This document shows positions 50,591 through 59,799 of a stretch of 64,000 nt of DNA, piece after piece (the first letter of the stretch is position 1; each line of letters starts with the position of its first letter). Under the pieces are notes generated by a model, which saw only the letters and a program-made list of their open reading frames with translations, had not been told where the DNA came from and did no database searches. A program made the translations under genes and the position numbers. The stretch comes from Humidesulfovibrio sp. GTDB lineage: Bacteria; Desulfobacterota; Desulfovibrionia; Desulfovibrionales; Desulfovibrionaceae. The stretch is taken from positions 124,001 to 188,000 of the forward strand of contig JARLHQ010000032.1 in assembly GCA_031292175.1 (NCBI GenBank), read 5' to 3'.

Positions 50591-51289
50591 CTAGCGGACT
50601 TCTAACAAGGCAAATCGTACCCCGTCATCCCTGGTCACCACACGGAAGGACTCTAGCCGTGTGGAGGCCAACTTACCGTTAACCATAAGGTTCGAGGTCA
50701 CCGTGTATGTGCCGTCCTGGAAGCGGGGGGGGATATGCACAGTGTGTACGGTCTCGTAGCCGCCGCCGCCATCGCTGGAGGGCAATTCCTTGCTGAATTT
50801 TTGAAGAACGTCGTCGCCCAGCTTGAGCTGCACGTTCTCGACCACGCTGTTCACAGCGCTCACGCGTCCGCGCACCACCTGGGCCTGGGACTGGATCACA
50901 AGGTCCTCGCCCTTCTGCAGCACGCCGCTGGCCGGAACGATGGTGGTTGTGTATTCCTGGACCACTGGCTCAGCAGGCAGCGAGCCCTTGTTGGCGCTCT
51001 TGAACTGCATTTCCACTTCGGCAGCGGTTTTGGTCTGCCGCGACTCGGAGGTCACGGCAAGACACAGGCCACCTGCGAGGAGACCTCCACCCGCCGCACC
51101 GATAGCCGCGCCGGACACCTTATTCTTGGACAGCAGGGCACCGATAAGCGCCCCGGCCAAGGCTCCGCCCACGGCGGCGCCGACGCACTTGCCATCGTCG
51201 CTGGAGCTGCCTCCCTTGGTAGTCGCGCAGCCAGAGACCAACAACGTCATCACAATTGTCAGAGCCACAAGTCGTTTTCCAACAAACAT
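50591..51289 (-). CDS. Glycine-zipper lipoprotein
   Basis: 232 residues. A signal peptide ends in the lipobox LLVSGC (lipidated Cys about 21). Residues about 35-80 form a glycine zipper (GAAVGGALAGALIGALLS, GAAIGAAGGGLLAGG), as in outer-membrane lipoproteins of the Rick_17kDa/OmpA-linked type. The C-terminal half is beta-rich with YTVTSNLMVNGK. GGGGGGAG precedes the ATG. It is encoded downstream of the tubulin-like gene and may anchor the complex in the outer membrane. Confidence 0.85.
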   Translation of the reverse strand: MFVGKRLVALTIVMTLLVSGCATTKGGSSSDDGKCVGAAVGGALAGALIGALLSKNKVSGAAIGAAGGGLLAGGLCLAVTSESRQTKTAAEVEMQFKSANKGSLPAEPVVQEYTTTIVPASGVLQKGEDLVIQSQAQVVRGRVSAVNSVVENVQLKLGDDVLQKFSKELPSSDGGGGYETVHTVHIPPRFQDGTYTVTSNLMVNGKLASTRLESFRVVTRDDGVRFALLEVR

Positions 51290-51315
51290 GCTCCCCCCCT
51301 CAGTTATTGTTGCCG

Positions 51316-52491
51316 CTATTTCACCGTCATCTCGTCCATTTGACGTTTCTTCTCCACCTCGCTCCCTGCGATGATTCGCAAGGCTTCGGCCTTCACCTTT
51401 GGATCCCCGCCAGCAAGGCTCAAAATAGATTCCGCCATCTGGCGTCCGATCTTCCAGTTTCCGCCATCCACCTCGTGCTTCGCCTTCTTGAGTTCGGCCA
51501 AGGCTTGGGAATTGTCCGTCCTCGGTGGCTGTGCTGATTTGCCCCCTCTCTCATCTTGGGACGGATTGGAGGCTATGTGCGACTTGACGAGTCTGACAAT
51601 GCTTGAGGCCTGGCTGCAACCAGTCGCTTGGGCATCGGCAGCCGCCTGCTGCGCGACCACCACGTCATTTCTGGCCAGAGCTTCGCTGGCAGTGACGTAG
51701 AGGCCCTGGCAAATGCTGTTCTTGTTGGCCTGGGAATTGGTGATGGCTTGGAGCTTCTCCTGGGCCTGACGATTGCTGATGTCTTCACTCATGATGGTCT
51801 TCAGCTTCTTTGCTGCGGCTTCGGCCTTCCCCTGCCTTGTCAAAGACTCCGCATCGGCCATGAGGCCTGTATGACGCTTGAGCACATCCTGAATGCGTCC
51901 GAGCAAGGCGCTGGCCTTCGGATTGTTGGTATCCTTTGCGAGCAGCTTGTCCAGGTAGCCTTTGGCAGTTGCCATGTCCCGATTGATAAAAGCCGTCTCA
52001 GCCATGGCATAGGTTTCCACTGCCCTGTCTGTTCCGGTGCCGTTCAGCATAAGATAGCCCAGACCCAACACCATGATCAGGCTTACGGCAATGACTGCGG
52101 GCTTCAACCACGGGCTGACCGGGCTAGGCGCATCGTGCTTGGCCCTGCTCTCCCCGGTCTTATCCTCCACAGGACTCGCCGGCGTGACGATGGGCTTTTC
52201 CACCACCGGAGGCGGAGGAGGAGGCGTGACGATGGGCTTTTCCACCACCGGAGGCGGAGGAGGAGGCGTGACGATGGGCTTTTCCACCACCGGAGGCGGA
52301 GGAGGCTTTTTCCAGGACTTGGAGCTGGGCAACGCGACAACGGGCTGGGCTACGCCGCAGAATGGGCAGTGCAGCACCTCGCCGTAGAGCGTTTGCGAGC
52401 AGCTCGTGCAGGCGTTCTGGCCTGAAAAGGGGGGGGTGTCCGGTTTCATCTCGTTTTCTAGCATCTCTTTCACACGTTGGAGCTGCGGCAC
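51316..52491 (-). CDS. Zinc-ribbon, Pro-repeat, single-TM protein with TPR-like periplasmic region
   Basis: 391 residues if the GTG at 52491 is used; ATGs at residues 10 and 15 are alternatives and no site has a clear ribosome signal. A zinc ribbon (CTSC-x13-CPFC, about 28-47) is followed by three copies of a PPPPPVVEKPIVT-type repeat (about 60-105), one membrane helix (PAVIAVSLIMVLGLGYLML, about 133-151) and a helical region with LDKLLAKDTNNPKASALLGRI that looks like TPR or similar repeats. It lies between the tubulin-like protein and the lipoprotein. Function unknown. Confidence 0.8.
   Translation of the reverse strand: MPQLQRVKEMLENEMKPDTPPFSGQNACTSCSQTLYGEVLHCPFCGVAQPVVALPSSKSWKKPPPPPVVEKPIVTPPPPPPVVEKPIVTPPPPPPVVEKPIVTPASPVEDKTGESRAKHDAPSPVSPWLKPAVIAVSLIMVLGLGYLMLNGTGTDRAVETYAMAETAFINRDMATAKGYLDKLLAKDTNNPKASALLGRIQDVLKRHTGLMADAESLTRQGKAEAAAKKLKTIMSEDISNRQAQEKLQAITNSQANKNSICQGLYVTASEALARNDVVVAQQAAADAQATGCSQASSIVRLVKSHIASNPSQDERGGKSAQPPRTDNSQALAELKKAKHEVDGGNWKIGRQMAESILSLAGGDPKVKAEALRIIAGSEVEKKRQMDEMTVK
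52181..52306. repeat. Three tandem 42-bp repeats coding the Pro-rich linker
   Basis: Units begin with GGCGTGACGATGGG at 52181, 52223 and 52265, virtually identical. They encode the PPPPPPVVEKPIVT segments, so linker length can change by slippage. Confidence 0.9.
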
Positions 52492-52544
52492 GGCCTATTG
52501 CCCAAGTGCCGCGCCGCAGTGACGGATTGCAGTCGGCGCGCCGG

Positions 52545-55500
52545 CTACAGAGGGGGCGGAGTCATGCCCAGGGGAGGCGGTGCCATGAACAGGCAAGCCA
52601 ACTCAGGCACCTGGCTGGCCGGCAGCCAGGCTGGTAGGCCCGGCTTCCATACCTGGGTCGTCAGTGCCAATTGGCCGGTGCCCACCAGGGTCCTCAGTGA
52701 GGCAAAATCGTAGGGGCCACTTTGCTGCATGTTCACCGCCACCCACCATTCAGGCACAGAGAGTGGAGGCGGCGCAATGAAGCCAGTGATTGGTGGGATG
52801 CCCTGCCCCAACCCCTGCATGGGCTCAGCTCCAACACATAGGCTGCGCAACCACCCTGTGTCGAAGAATTCCTTTCTGACCCTGCGCTTGCAACGGTCCG
52901 CCCCGTTTGGCTCTGCCGGCTTCACTTCCCAGGGAATCGCGTCCAAGTTGGAATCGGGTACGATCTCGGTCCACTTCTCAAAGGAGCGAGTCACATCCGC
53001 CCAGCCTTCGCCCCATTCCGCAAGGCACGTCTCAGTGAGTCGGAGGTCACCATCGGTGAGCCTGCGGTTGCGGGCCAGTTTGGTGAGCTCCGCGTGGAGC
53101 ATGGCTGCCACGCCATAAACAAAGCCTGGGCGATCCTCGTCCTTGCCGCGTTCCGTGGTGTGCGTGGCAGGAGAATATGTCTCACGCTGAAAATATTCAG
53201 CAAGGTGAGCAAGGGCTTGAAGCTGCAGGGGATCAAGTTCGTCCAGAGCCTTGTTGACAGCATTTTCCACATGCGGACGGAATTCCGAAGGCAGGCCGTC
53301 CAGGCGGAAGGAGCGCTCGTTGCCCAGGTTCTTCCAATCGCCCCGGCCGAAGTCCAACTGGTACAAACCTGGGGGAGTGGTCTTCCGGTGGTTGCGCACC
53401 AGCTTGCGCAGCATCACCGCCAGCAGAAACAGACGTATGTCCGTAGCGGCATGCTTGAGCTCCAGGGGCGTCGGTACCATGGGGTGAACAAAGAGCGTCG
53501 GGTCTTTGTGGGTGTGCAGCGGCCATCTTTTGCTCTCCAAGCGGTACTTGGTGCGCCAGTCCCCTAGGCCCGTGAGCACGCTCAGAGGGAAGCCGGAGAT
53601 CTCACAATAGCACACGGCACGACCGGAGATGCCGGTTTTCTTGAGTTGGAATTGCGTGGCCGTGATGCCCGCGTAGGTAGGGATGCAGGAGTGCAGTTCA
53701 TCAAGCATGGGCTGCCAGTCTTCGGGATTCATGACACCCATGAAACACTTGAAGCGGTCTTGCCTCAGGGGCACGTCGGCGAAGTTCGCGTCGATCCAAG
53801 GCATGGCAGCCTTTAAAAATTCAGTAAACTTGCTCATCCTGGTGCTTGGGTCCATGCCCATGAGCTTGCGCACCAGAGGGTCTTGCCGTTTCTGCGGGGA
53901 CTGAGCCTGCTGTGCCAGCCGTGCATGGGCTGCGCGCATGCGCAACTTGTTCAGCAGTTTGGCCTTGCCGTCGGCAGAGCGCAACATGGGGAATATTTTT
54001 TGGGAGCCCTCGAAGTCCTTAAAGGCCTCGTTTGCCCAGGTGCGCAGGAGCTTGGGCTCGGGCAGCTCTTGGGGCGTGGTTTCCGCCTCGATGTAGATGT
54101 AGTTGGCGTGGACTTTGTCCTTGCTGTCCTCGATGGTTTTGGAGGTGCGGGTAATTTCTTTGCTCACGGCCAAAACATCGCGGCGGCCAGCATGGAATTC
54201 GGCCAGCAAACCGCTGTAAATGGCCTCATTCTTGTCGTCCGTGCCGTGCTTGCCACCAATGAGCGTGGTCAACTCACGCAGCACGTCGGCGCCAGTGGTG
54301 GCGGCCACGCTACGCGCATGAAAGCGCAGGTAGTCGCCCAGGTCCTGTTTCAAGTCATCAAGATACATGGAGGCCTTCTTAATGTCCGGACCGCTCAGGA
54401 AACTGCCCTTCACCGCGTTGGCCACATTGTTCAGGGTCTCCTCTATTTGGTTTGTCTTCAAAGCGTCGCGGATCTTGCGGTACCGCTGGGCGTTTTCCTC
54501 CAGTTGAAGGGCCAATCCAGTGGTGGGGCTGGCAAAGGCTGTTTTGATGAGTTCTGACAGGGAGAGCACGTACTCCAACCCGCCATAGTCGCGGTTGTCC
54601 AGGTACTCGTAGAGTTTCTGATGCAAGATCGTGTACTTCTTGGCGCGCAGCTCTTTGCCCCTGTTGGTGATGCGCTCCTCGCACGTGATGGACATGGTGT
54701 CCTGGTTGCGAATCACGTCCTGCTCCAAGGCCGGGATCTTTTCACGCAGCAGACGAGCCCAGTCCTTGAGGCTGCCCTGGTCCGCCTTGACCCCCTCCAC
54801 CAGAGCATTGAGCTTCTGCTGGATGGCCTCTTCGATGCCGCCGTGGTCGTCATGCAGCAGGTCAAGGACCAATTGGTTGTCCACAAAGGGCGCGCAAAGG
54901 TTCTGCAAGTCCGACTTGTTTCCAAAGTTTGGGAACTGGCTAAAAGTGTAGGATGAGAGCTTCAGGTGCTCACGCATGAAGTCATCGCGCTTTTGGTCCG
55001 TTGCCTGCAACGCCGACTTGTCCGTGGAGGCAATGCCGAAGAACGCCTCCAGCATGGCTGCGGCAAGACAATACTCATCCTGGTCCTGCTGCTGAGACTG
55101 CTTGGTGTCCATGATGGACTGGCCGAACGCTGAGTAACCCATGCAGTAGGAAAGCCGCATGGTGGCGCCATAGTCTGCTGGCAGGGGCGGGTTGTAGGCC
55201 ACGGCCTTGTGCTGCTTCTGGTTTACCGAGGCCGAGCGTTTGGAGCTGGCGAAGTCCTCACTGGCGAAGTCCTCAAACAAGGCGTCTGCAGTCATCTCAT
55301 AGACGTCCTGAACGTCCTTTAAGGCATCGCGGCCCATATTGGCCGACTCAATGAGATACACATCCGTAAAGGGCGTGTGGTCCAGGACTTGCGGCCCTTC
55401 AAAATTGTCCCAGCAGCCCACATACTGCGGGAACTTGTTCATGCAGGTTTCAAGTTCCATGAGCGCGGCATAACCGTTGGCCTTGGTGCGATCAGCGTTG

Positions 55501-56249
55501 GCTTTTTCATATCCGCGGGGGGTGAAGAGCATGAGCTGCACATCGTAGTTGCCGCCGCCGAAGATCTTGGTGGCCAACACTTTGGCCAGCCAGCCGAAGT
55601 CCAGGAAGGAACCCGAGCCCGTGCCACCGGCGCAGGAGCCAACCACCACGATGCGCACCCGAGCGTTGTCCACCTTCAGCCCCAGGCGGTCCAATTGGGC
55701 CTGGTTGCTGCGGTTGGCTTTGAGGCTGTTCAACTTCTGCTGGATGTTGTCGCGGACGGTGGGGTAGACGTCATAGAAGTAGAGCCGCGACACAGCCCGT
55801 AGCTGTCCCGCGCCGTCGACCAGGTTCAGGTCCTTGACTATTTCCCCGGTGAGGGGACACCACGCCTCGATATGGGGGTACTTGTTCAAGTCGTCTTCAC
55901 TGCGCAGATACTTCATCGGGTCCAGGGTGGTGACGATGCGGTCCTGCTGGGGCAGCTTCACAAGCTCAGCAAGGGGATCATCCACAGCGCTGCGGTCGCC
56001 CTCGAGCACTGCGGAATGGTCCATGTCGAAGTGGAGGAACTCTGCGACCGGGAAGGCCTCCAGGGAATCGATACGGGTCTGCCCGCCCGCTCCCCAGTTA
56101 GCGTGCAGGATGCGCCTGCGCACGCGTAAAATGACTTCCATGCCCGTACCGCCGATGCCAATGAACAGAACCGGCTGTAGCTTCCTTGTCACTTGGTTCT
56201 CGTTGCCCAGGCTCTCGGCACCGGCGGCTCCCTCAGCATTTCCTACCAT
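52545..56249 (-). CDS. Tubulin/FtsZ-like GTPase with C-terminal GYF_2 domain
   Basis: 1234 residues. VLFIGIGGTGMEVI (about 27-40) is the first nucleotide loop, and VVVGSCAGGTGSGSFLDFG (about 205-225) matches the tubulin signature GGGTGSG. Further nucleotide-contact strands follow (DVQLMLFTPRGYE). A long helical middle region (about 430-800) with coiled-coil character separates this from the rest. The final 60 residues, WWVAVNMQQSGPYDF to VWKPGLPAWLPASQV, are a GYF_2 (DUF4339) domain. This is the large tubulin-like (Pfam Tubulin_2) family, proposed by Makarova and Koonin to act with VWA proteins in membrane remodelling. GGGGGGA precedes the ATG. The polymer and its site are unknown. Confidence 0.88.
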   Translation of the reverse strand: MVGNAEGAAGAESLGNENQVTRKLQPVLFIGIGGTGMEVILRVRRRILHANWGAGGQTRIDSLEAFPVAEFLHFDMDHSAVLEGDRSAVDDPLAELVKLPQQDRIVTTLDPMKYLRSEDDLNKYPHIEAWCPLTGEIVKDLNLVDGAGQLRAVSRLYFYDVYPTVRDNIQQKLNSLKANRSNQAQLDRLGLKVDNARVRIVVVGSCAGGTGSGSFLDFGWLAKVLATKIFGGGNYDVQLMLFTPRGYEKANADRTKANGYAALMELETCMNKFPQYVGCWDNFEGPQVLDHTPFTDVYLIESANMGRDALKDVQDVYEMTADALFEDFASEDFASSKRSASVNQKQHKAVAYNPPLPADYGATMRLSYCMGYSAFGQSIMDTKQSQQQDQDEYCLAAAMLEAFFGIASTDKSALQATDQKRDDFMREHLKLSSYTFSQFPNFGNKSDLQNLCAPFVDNQLVLDLLHDDHGGIEEAIQQKLNALVEGVKADQGSLKDWARLLREKIPALEQDVIRNQDTMSITCEERITNRGKELRAKKYTILHQKLYEYLDNRDYGGLEYVLSLSELIKTAFASPTTGLALQLEENAQRYRKIRDALKTNQIEETLNNVANAVKGSFLSGPDIKKASMYLDDLKQDLGDYLRFHARSVAATTGADVLRELTTLIGGKHGTDDKNEAIYSGLLAEFHAGRRDVLAVSKEITRTSKTIEDSKDKVHANYIYIEAETTPQELPEPKLLRTWANEAFKDFEGSQKIFPMLRSADGKAKLLNKLRMRAAHARLAQQAQSPQKRQDPLVRKLMGMDPSTRMSKFTEFLKAAMPWIDANFADVPLRQDRFKCFMGVMNPEDWQPMLDELHSCIPTYAGITATQFQLKKTGISGRAVCYCEISGFPLSVLTGLGDWRTKYRLESKRWPLHTHKDPTLFVHPMVPTPLELKHAATDIRLFLLAVMLRKLVRNHRKTTPPGLYQLDFGRGDWKNLGNERSFRLDGLPSEFRPHVENAVNKALDELDPLQLQALAHLAEYFQRETYSPATHTTERGKDEDRPGFVYGVAAMLHAELTKLARNRRLTDGDLRLTETCLAEWGEGWADVTRSFEKWTEIVPDSNLDAIPWEVKPAEPNGADRCKRRVRKEFFDTGWLRSLCVGAEPMQGLGQGIPPITGFIAPPPLSVPEWWVAVNMQQSGPYDFASLRTLVGTGQLALTTQVWKPGLPAWLPASQVPELACLFMAPPPLGMTPPPL
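55246..55275. repeat. In-frame 15-bp tandem duplication in the tubulin-like gene
   Basis: CTGGCGAAGTCCTCA twice in a row, giving EDFAS-EDFAS in the protein. It looks recent. Confidence 0.85.
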
Positions 56250-56282
56250 GGCATGGTCCCCCCACGTTGACTATTTTACTGC

Positions 56283-56735
56283 TTAGGAGCGTTTCCCGCT
56301 CACGAACATGAGCACCAGCGCCACGAGGCTAATGACGCCCAAGGGGCCCATGAAGAGAGGAGTGAGGAACTTCACGCTGCTCAAGATGGCCAAGACCGAG
56401 GCGGTTGCCAGGGAGGCCAGGAAAATGAAGAGCCACCACCCGGCGGCAGTGGCGGCTCCAGGAGGTACCCGACGACCCGCGAGATGGTTGGCGTAGGCGT
56501 TCTTGGCGAAGAAGAAAGCCACGAGCAGCACCAGCAAGATGCCGGCGGCAATGGCGTAGTCTCTGGGCTGCGGCCCCAAGGGCACCTCGATGATCCCCTC
56601 CCCGGTGATGGTGAGCTTCCCGTTGCTGTCCAAAGTGGCCCCCCCTACAATCGGGGGGCTTGCGGCCTGTCCCGGCTGCTGGCTCTGGGGGGCTGCCTCA
56701 GGGATAACAAAACCAGTGTTCGCCTTCTCTGCCAT
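56283..56735 (-). CDS. Small three-helix membrane protein of the tubulin-like operon
   Basis: 150 residues. A cytoplasmic N-terminal stretch rich in Gln/Pro is followed by GGATLDSNGKLTITGEGIIEVPLGPQPRDY and three membrane helices (about 61-77, 97-116, 122-144). AAGGAG precedes the ATG. It lies 33 bases before the tubulin-like gene. It could be the membrane receptor for the GTPase. No known family was recognised. Confidence 0.75.
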   Translation of the reverse strand: MAEKANTGFVIPEAAPQSQQPGQAASPPIVGGATLDSNGKLTITGEGIIEVPLGPQPRDYAIAAGILLVLLVAFFFAKNAYANHLAGRRVPPGAATAAGWWLFIFLASLATASVLAILSSVKFLTPLFMGPLGVISLVALVLMFVSGKRS

Positions 56736-56786
56736 GTCCTGACTCCTTCTCTTGCGCTGTCGTTTTGGTGGATTGCGACTCTTCCG

Positions 56787-58277
56787 CTACCTGCTAATGC
56801 TCACAGTATGGCCCTCAGTGACGGACTGCACCGTGGGCTGCCCTAAGCCCCGGCGCAGCACGGCGATCTTCTGATCTTGGCCGGAATAGATGTCCACACT
56901 GGAAAACCGGGCCAAGCTGACGCGACGGGGCGTTCCGTCCACAAAGATATTATAGGAGTCGGCCGTGCCGCGGCGCGAGAGCAGGAAGAGACCAGCCCCG
57001 CCCAAGCCCAGCAGCAGCGCCATGGCCAACAGCAGGGGGTAAAGCGGGTAGTTCACCCGCACCAGCAGGGGAATGCGCCCCTCAGAGGCAGTGATGTTGG
57101 CCGGAGGCAGAAAAACGTCCGGCAGAGGGTCGCCGGGGAAAATCTCCTGCATCCTTTTGCGGAAGTCGTTATCCAGGGAGAGCTTCTGGTTGTCCAGGCG
57201 CACAAGGATCTGCGCTGGAACTGCAATGCTCCGGCCAGCCTGCAATAGCCCTTTCAAGGTCCAGGGACTTGGCCGGTCGATGCTGATGGGGATAGTCACG
57301 CGCGCTTCCACGGCCTTGCCCGGGGCCAGATCGCTGATGGTGTCCGGCGCAATCTGAAGCGGGCTTGAAGCGGCAGCAGTCGCAACCTGGGCGGAGACCG
57401 ATGCGGACTTGATGACATAGGGGTAAAAGAGGTTCTCCAACCCAGCAACCACCAGGGCCAAGGGCTGACGCGACTCTGCGTCAACGTCCACAACCAGTGT
57501 GCGTTTGTCGTGGCCAAGGCTTGCAGAGACGCCCGAAGCGTCCAGGACCTTGCGCGGCATAATGCGGATGGCGTCCCTGTCCAAGGGCTTCAGCTGGGCC
57601 GGGACCTGGGTGAAAATCTTCGCCAGGCACCCGCTGTCAAGGAGCGCCTGCAGGTGCTTGTCCGCCGGGGGGCCATAGGCCAGGGCGTAGACCATAAGCC
57701 CATTCGCCGTGTAGGACTTTCCTACCACAGGCATAGCCAGGGGGAGCGTCAGAGTCCTGGCGATGGCTGGCTGGTTGTGTACCAAATCATAAAATTCGCG
57801 GTTGCGGGCAGCTGTCTGCGCATTGTTGTTGGGACTGTTCTTATTGTTGGTGAAGATCCAGATGATGCCCGGCTGGCCGTGAAATGTCGCGGAGATGGTC
57901 TTGATCACCGCCTCATTGAAATCCGTATTCGCCAGGGTCTTGCCTTCGCCTTTGTGCGCCAAGCCAAGTTGGTCCAAAGCCTGCCGGACGCCGGAGGCGC
58001 TCGGTTCTTGGTAGATCTGGCGTGGGGATTCGTTGCCTGGAGCAGACTGGTTGAACGCCAGCACAGAGATCACGTCGCCGGGAGAACTCACAGTCTCTGC
58101 GGTATGCGCTACAAGAGTCTTAAACGGTGACGCTGGGTCGACAAAAAATGGTTCCATCCAGCCGGAATTCTGAACCAGAAAAGCCTGTTGCATGCACTGG
58201 CCCTCGGCGGTCCACAGGCCAAGGACCAGGGCCAGAACCAGAGCCCAAAAGGCGCTTCCATGTGTTTTTCTGCGCAT
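56787..58277 (-). CDS. Secreted VWA-like protein with C-terminal membrane helix
   Basis: 496 residues. A signal peptide (FWALVLALVLGLWTAEGQC) is followed by a von Willebrand A-like fold (QQAFLVQNSGWMEPFF, VISVLAFNQSAPGN, GIIWIFTNNKNSPNNN). The metal-ion motif D-x-S-x-S is changed to QNSGW, so divalent metal binding is doubtful. Beta-rich repeats fill about 260-415, then a helix (LLLAMALLLGLGGAGLFLLS, about 425-444) and a small cytoplasmic domain (FVDGTPRRVSLARFSSVDIYSG). AAGGAGG precedes the ATG. It is the expected periplasmic partner of the tubulin-like protein. Confidence 0.8.
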   Translation of the reverse strand: MRRKTHGSAFWALVLALVLGLWTAEGQCMQQAFLVQNSGWMEPFFVDPASPFKTLVAHTAETVSSPGDVISVLAFNQSAPGNESPRQIYQEPSASGVRQALDQLGLAHKGEGKTLANTDFNEAVIKTISATFHGQPGIIWIFTNNKNSPNNNAQTAARNREFYDLVHNQPAIARTLTLPLAMPVVGKSYTANGLMVYALAYGPPADKHLQALLDSGCLAKIFTQVPAQLKPLDRDAIRIMPRKVLDASGVSASLGHDKRTLVVDVDAESRQPLALVVAGLENLFYPYVIKSASVSAQVATAAASSPLQIAPDTISDLAPGKAVEARVTIPISIDRPSPWTLKGLLQAGRSIAVPAQILVRLDNQKLSLDNDFRKRMQEIFPGDPLPDVFLPPANITASEGRIPLLVRVNYPLYPLLLAMALLLGLGGAGLFLLSRRGTADSYNIFVDGTPRRVSLARFSSVDIYSGQDQKIAVLRRGLGQPTVQSVTEGHTVSISR

Positions 58278-58287
58278 GGGGGCCTCC

Positions 58288-59799
58288 TTATTGGCCGTTG
58301 CCCTGGATGGTCCACCCAGGCAGATATTTAAAGTCCGGGTGGTACAGGAAGAGCTGCCCTCGGAAGATGAAAGTAGTAGCCTCCCAAGGTTTATGAAGCT
58401 TGGCTACGTGGAAACCCTGGCTGTCCGGCTGCTGGCGGTGAATCTGAAAGCGCGTGGGGATACTTTCCTCGATCTGTAGGAAACCCGAGGCGCTGCCCAC
58501 ATAGTTTGCCCGAAGAACCAGCAAGTCCCCGTGGGCGACGGACTCAAGCAAAGGGACAACGGCCTCGTCATTGTCGTGGGCACCGAACTGAACTTTTTCC
58601 GGGTCATTCCACGGGGAGCCCAAAAGTCGCTGTTCCACCTTGATGCTACTCTTGCCCGTGTGGTGGCGCGCCCCGGTGGCCTTGTGCAATTCTCCGCCGC
58701 CGTGGCCCAGGAGTACGTACCCGTAGCCAAATTCCTCCTTCGACTCCTGCCCGATCTGGGTTTGGAGCCAGAGCCTGCCGTCGGACTCGTCACAGTGCGG
58801 TGGCCCGAACTCTGTCACAGGCTGGCCAGCGCTCTCGGCCCAGGGCAAAAAGGCGAAGATGTTGCGCCTTGAATTGGCCACCACCTGCCCGACGCTGGAG
58901 ACCAAGATGGCCTCATGAGGAGTTGCCACGGCTTGGCTCCAGTCTGCCTTCGGGATTCCTGAAACGCATTCATTGGGCGATGCTGTGGCAGAGGAAACGC
59001 TCACCAGGGTCAGGGTTTCTTGCCCGGCGTTGGCCATGAGCCCATAAACCCTGTCGCCATTAGGCAGCAGCGGGGAAACGCAGGTGCCTGGGGCCAGCAC
59101 CTCGGCCCGGTAGGTAAGGGTAAGCGGATCCATGCGCACAGTCAAAATACCTGAATCCGAAGGCCAGAGGAGCACTGTGTCCCCGGCAAGGTTTTCGGCC
59201 TCTGGCCACCACTGCGTTAAGGGAAGGCCACCTGCACCAAGGAAGGGCATGCCTTGATCCGTGGGATTCAGCTCTGCCCACAACTGCGCTGAAGGCACCC
59301 AGCAGTGGATACAGCCGTTCAGTGCATCCAGCGAGAACAGGAAGGAGTGGCGCAAACCACAGCAGGCGACCAGAAAACTGCGTCCGCCCGGAGGAGGCAT
59401 GACCAGTTGTGCGTCCGGATCGGCCGGCCATTGGGCGTGCTCGGTAAGTTTGAAGGCCAACTGCGTCAATCTGCCGCCCCGCAGCAAGCCTGCGGTGTTG
59501 TGCTGGCAGCCGCTAGGAGGAAGCCATGTCTGTTGGCTGAGGGGGGCTGGCGGAAGCAGCTTATGGCCAGTGGTCGGGGAATGCTTGAAGGACGGAGGGA
59601 AAAAGACCGCTTCTTCAGCGGCTCCGTCCGCCTCCGAATGGCTGCAGGGACAGCCCAAGGCGTATGCCACCTCACTGGCCCCCCAGATGGAAGCCACATC
59701 TCGCCCGCCATGACTCCTTAGCCTGAATGCCCCGGAGTCCAGGCAACGTGTCCAGACTGTTTGCGAACTCTCGTCAATCCAGGACTCTACAGGACTCAA
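58288..59799 (-). CDS. Hypothetical beta-rich protein, first gene of the tubulin-like operon
   Basis: 503 residues from a TTG at 59799, chosen because GGAGGG lies just upstream; the frame also runs to 59811 with another TTG. The sequence is rich in Trp, Gly and short beta strands (CCGLRHSFLFSLDALNGCIHCWVPSAQLW; DTVLLWPSDSGILTVRMD), which suggests a seven-bladed-propeller-like or quinoprotein-like fold. No signal peptide or membrane helix is visible. It ends 10 bases before the VWA gene. Function unknown. Confidence 0.6.
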   Translation of the reverse strand: MSPVESWIDESSQTVWTRCLDSGAFRLRSHGGRDVASIWGASEVAYALGCPCSHSEADGAAEEAVFFPPSFKHSPTTGHKLLPPAPLSQQTWLPPSGCQHNTAGLLRGGRLTQLAFKLTEHAQWPADPDAQLVMPPPGGRSFLVACCGLRHSFLFSLDALNGCIHCWVPSAQLWAELNPTDQGMPFLGAGGLPLTQWWPEAENLAGDTVLLWPSDSGILTVRMDPLTLTYRAEVLAPGTCVSPLLPNGDRVYGLMANAGQETLTLVSVSSATASPNECVSGIPKADWSQAVATPHEAILVSSVGQVVANSRRNIFAFLPWAESAGQPVTEFGPPHCDESDGRLWLQTQIGQESKEEFGYGYVLLGHGGGELHKATGARHHTGKSSIKVEQRLLGSPWNDPEKVQFGAHDNDEAVVPLLESVAHGDLLVLRANYVGSASGFLQIEESIPTRFQIHRQQPDSQGFHVAKLHKPWEATTFIFRGQLFLYHPDFKYLPGWTIQGNGQ

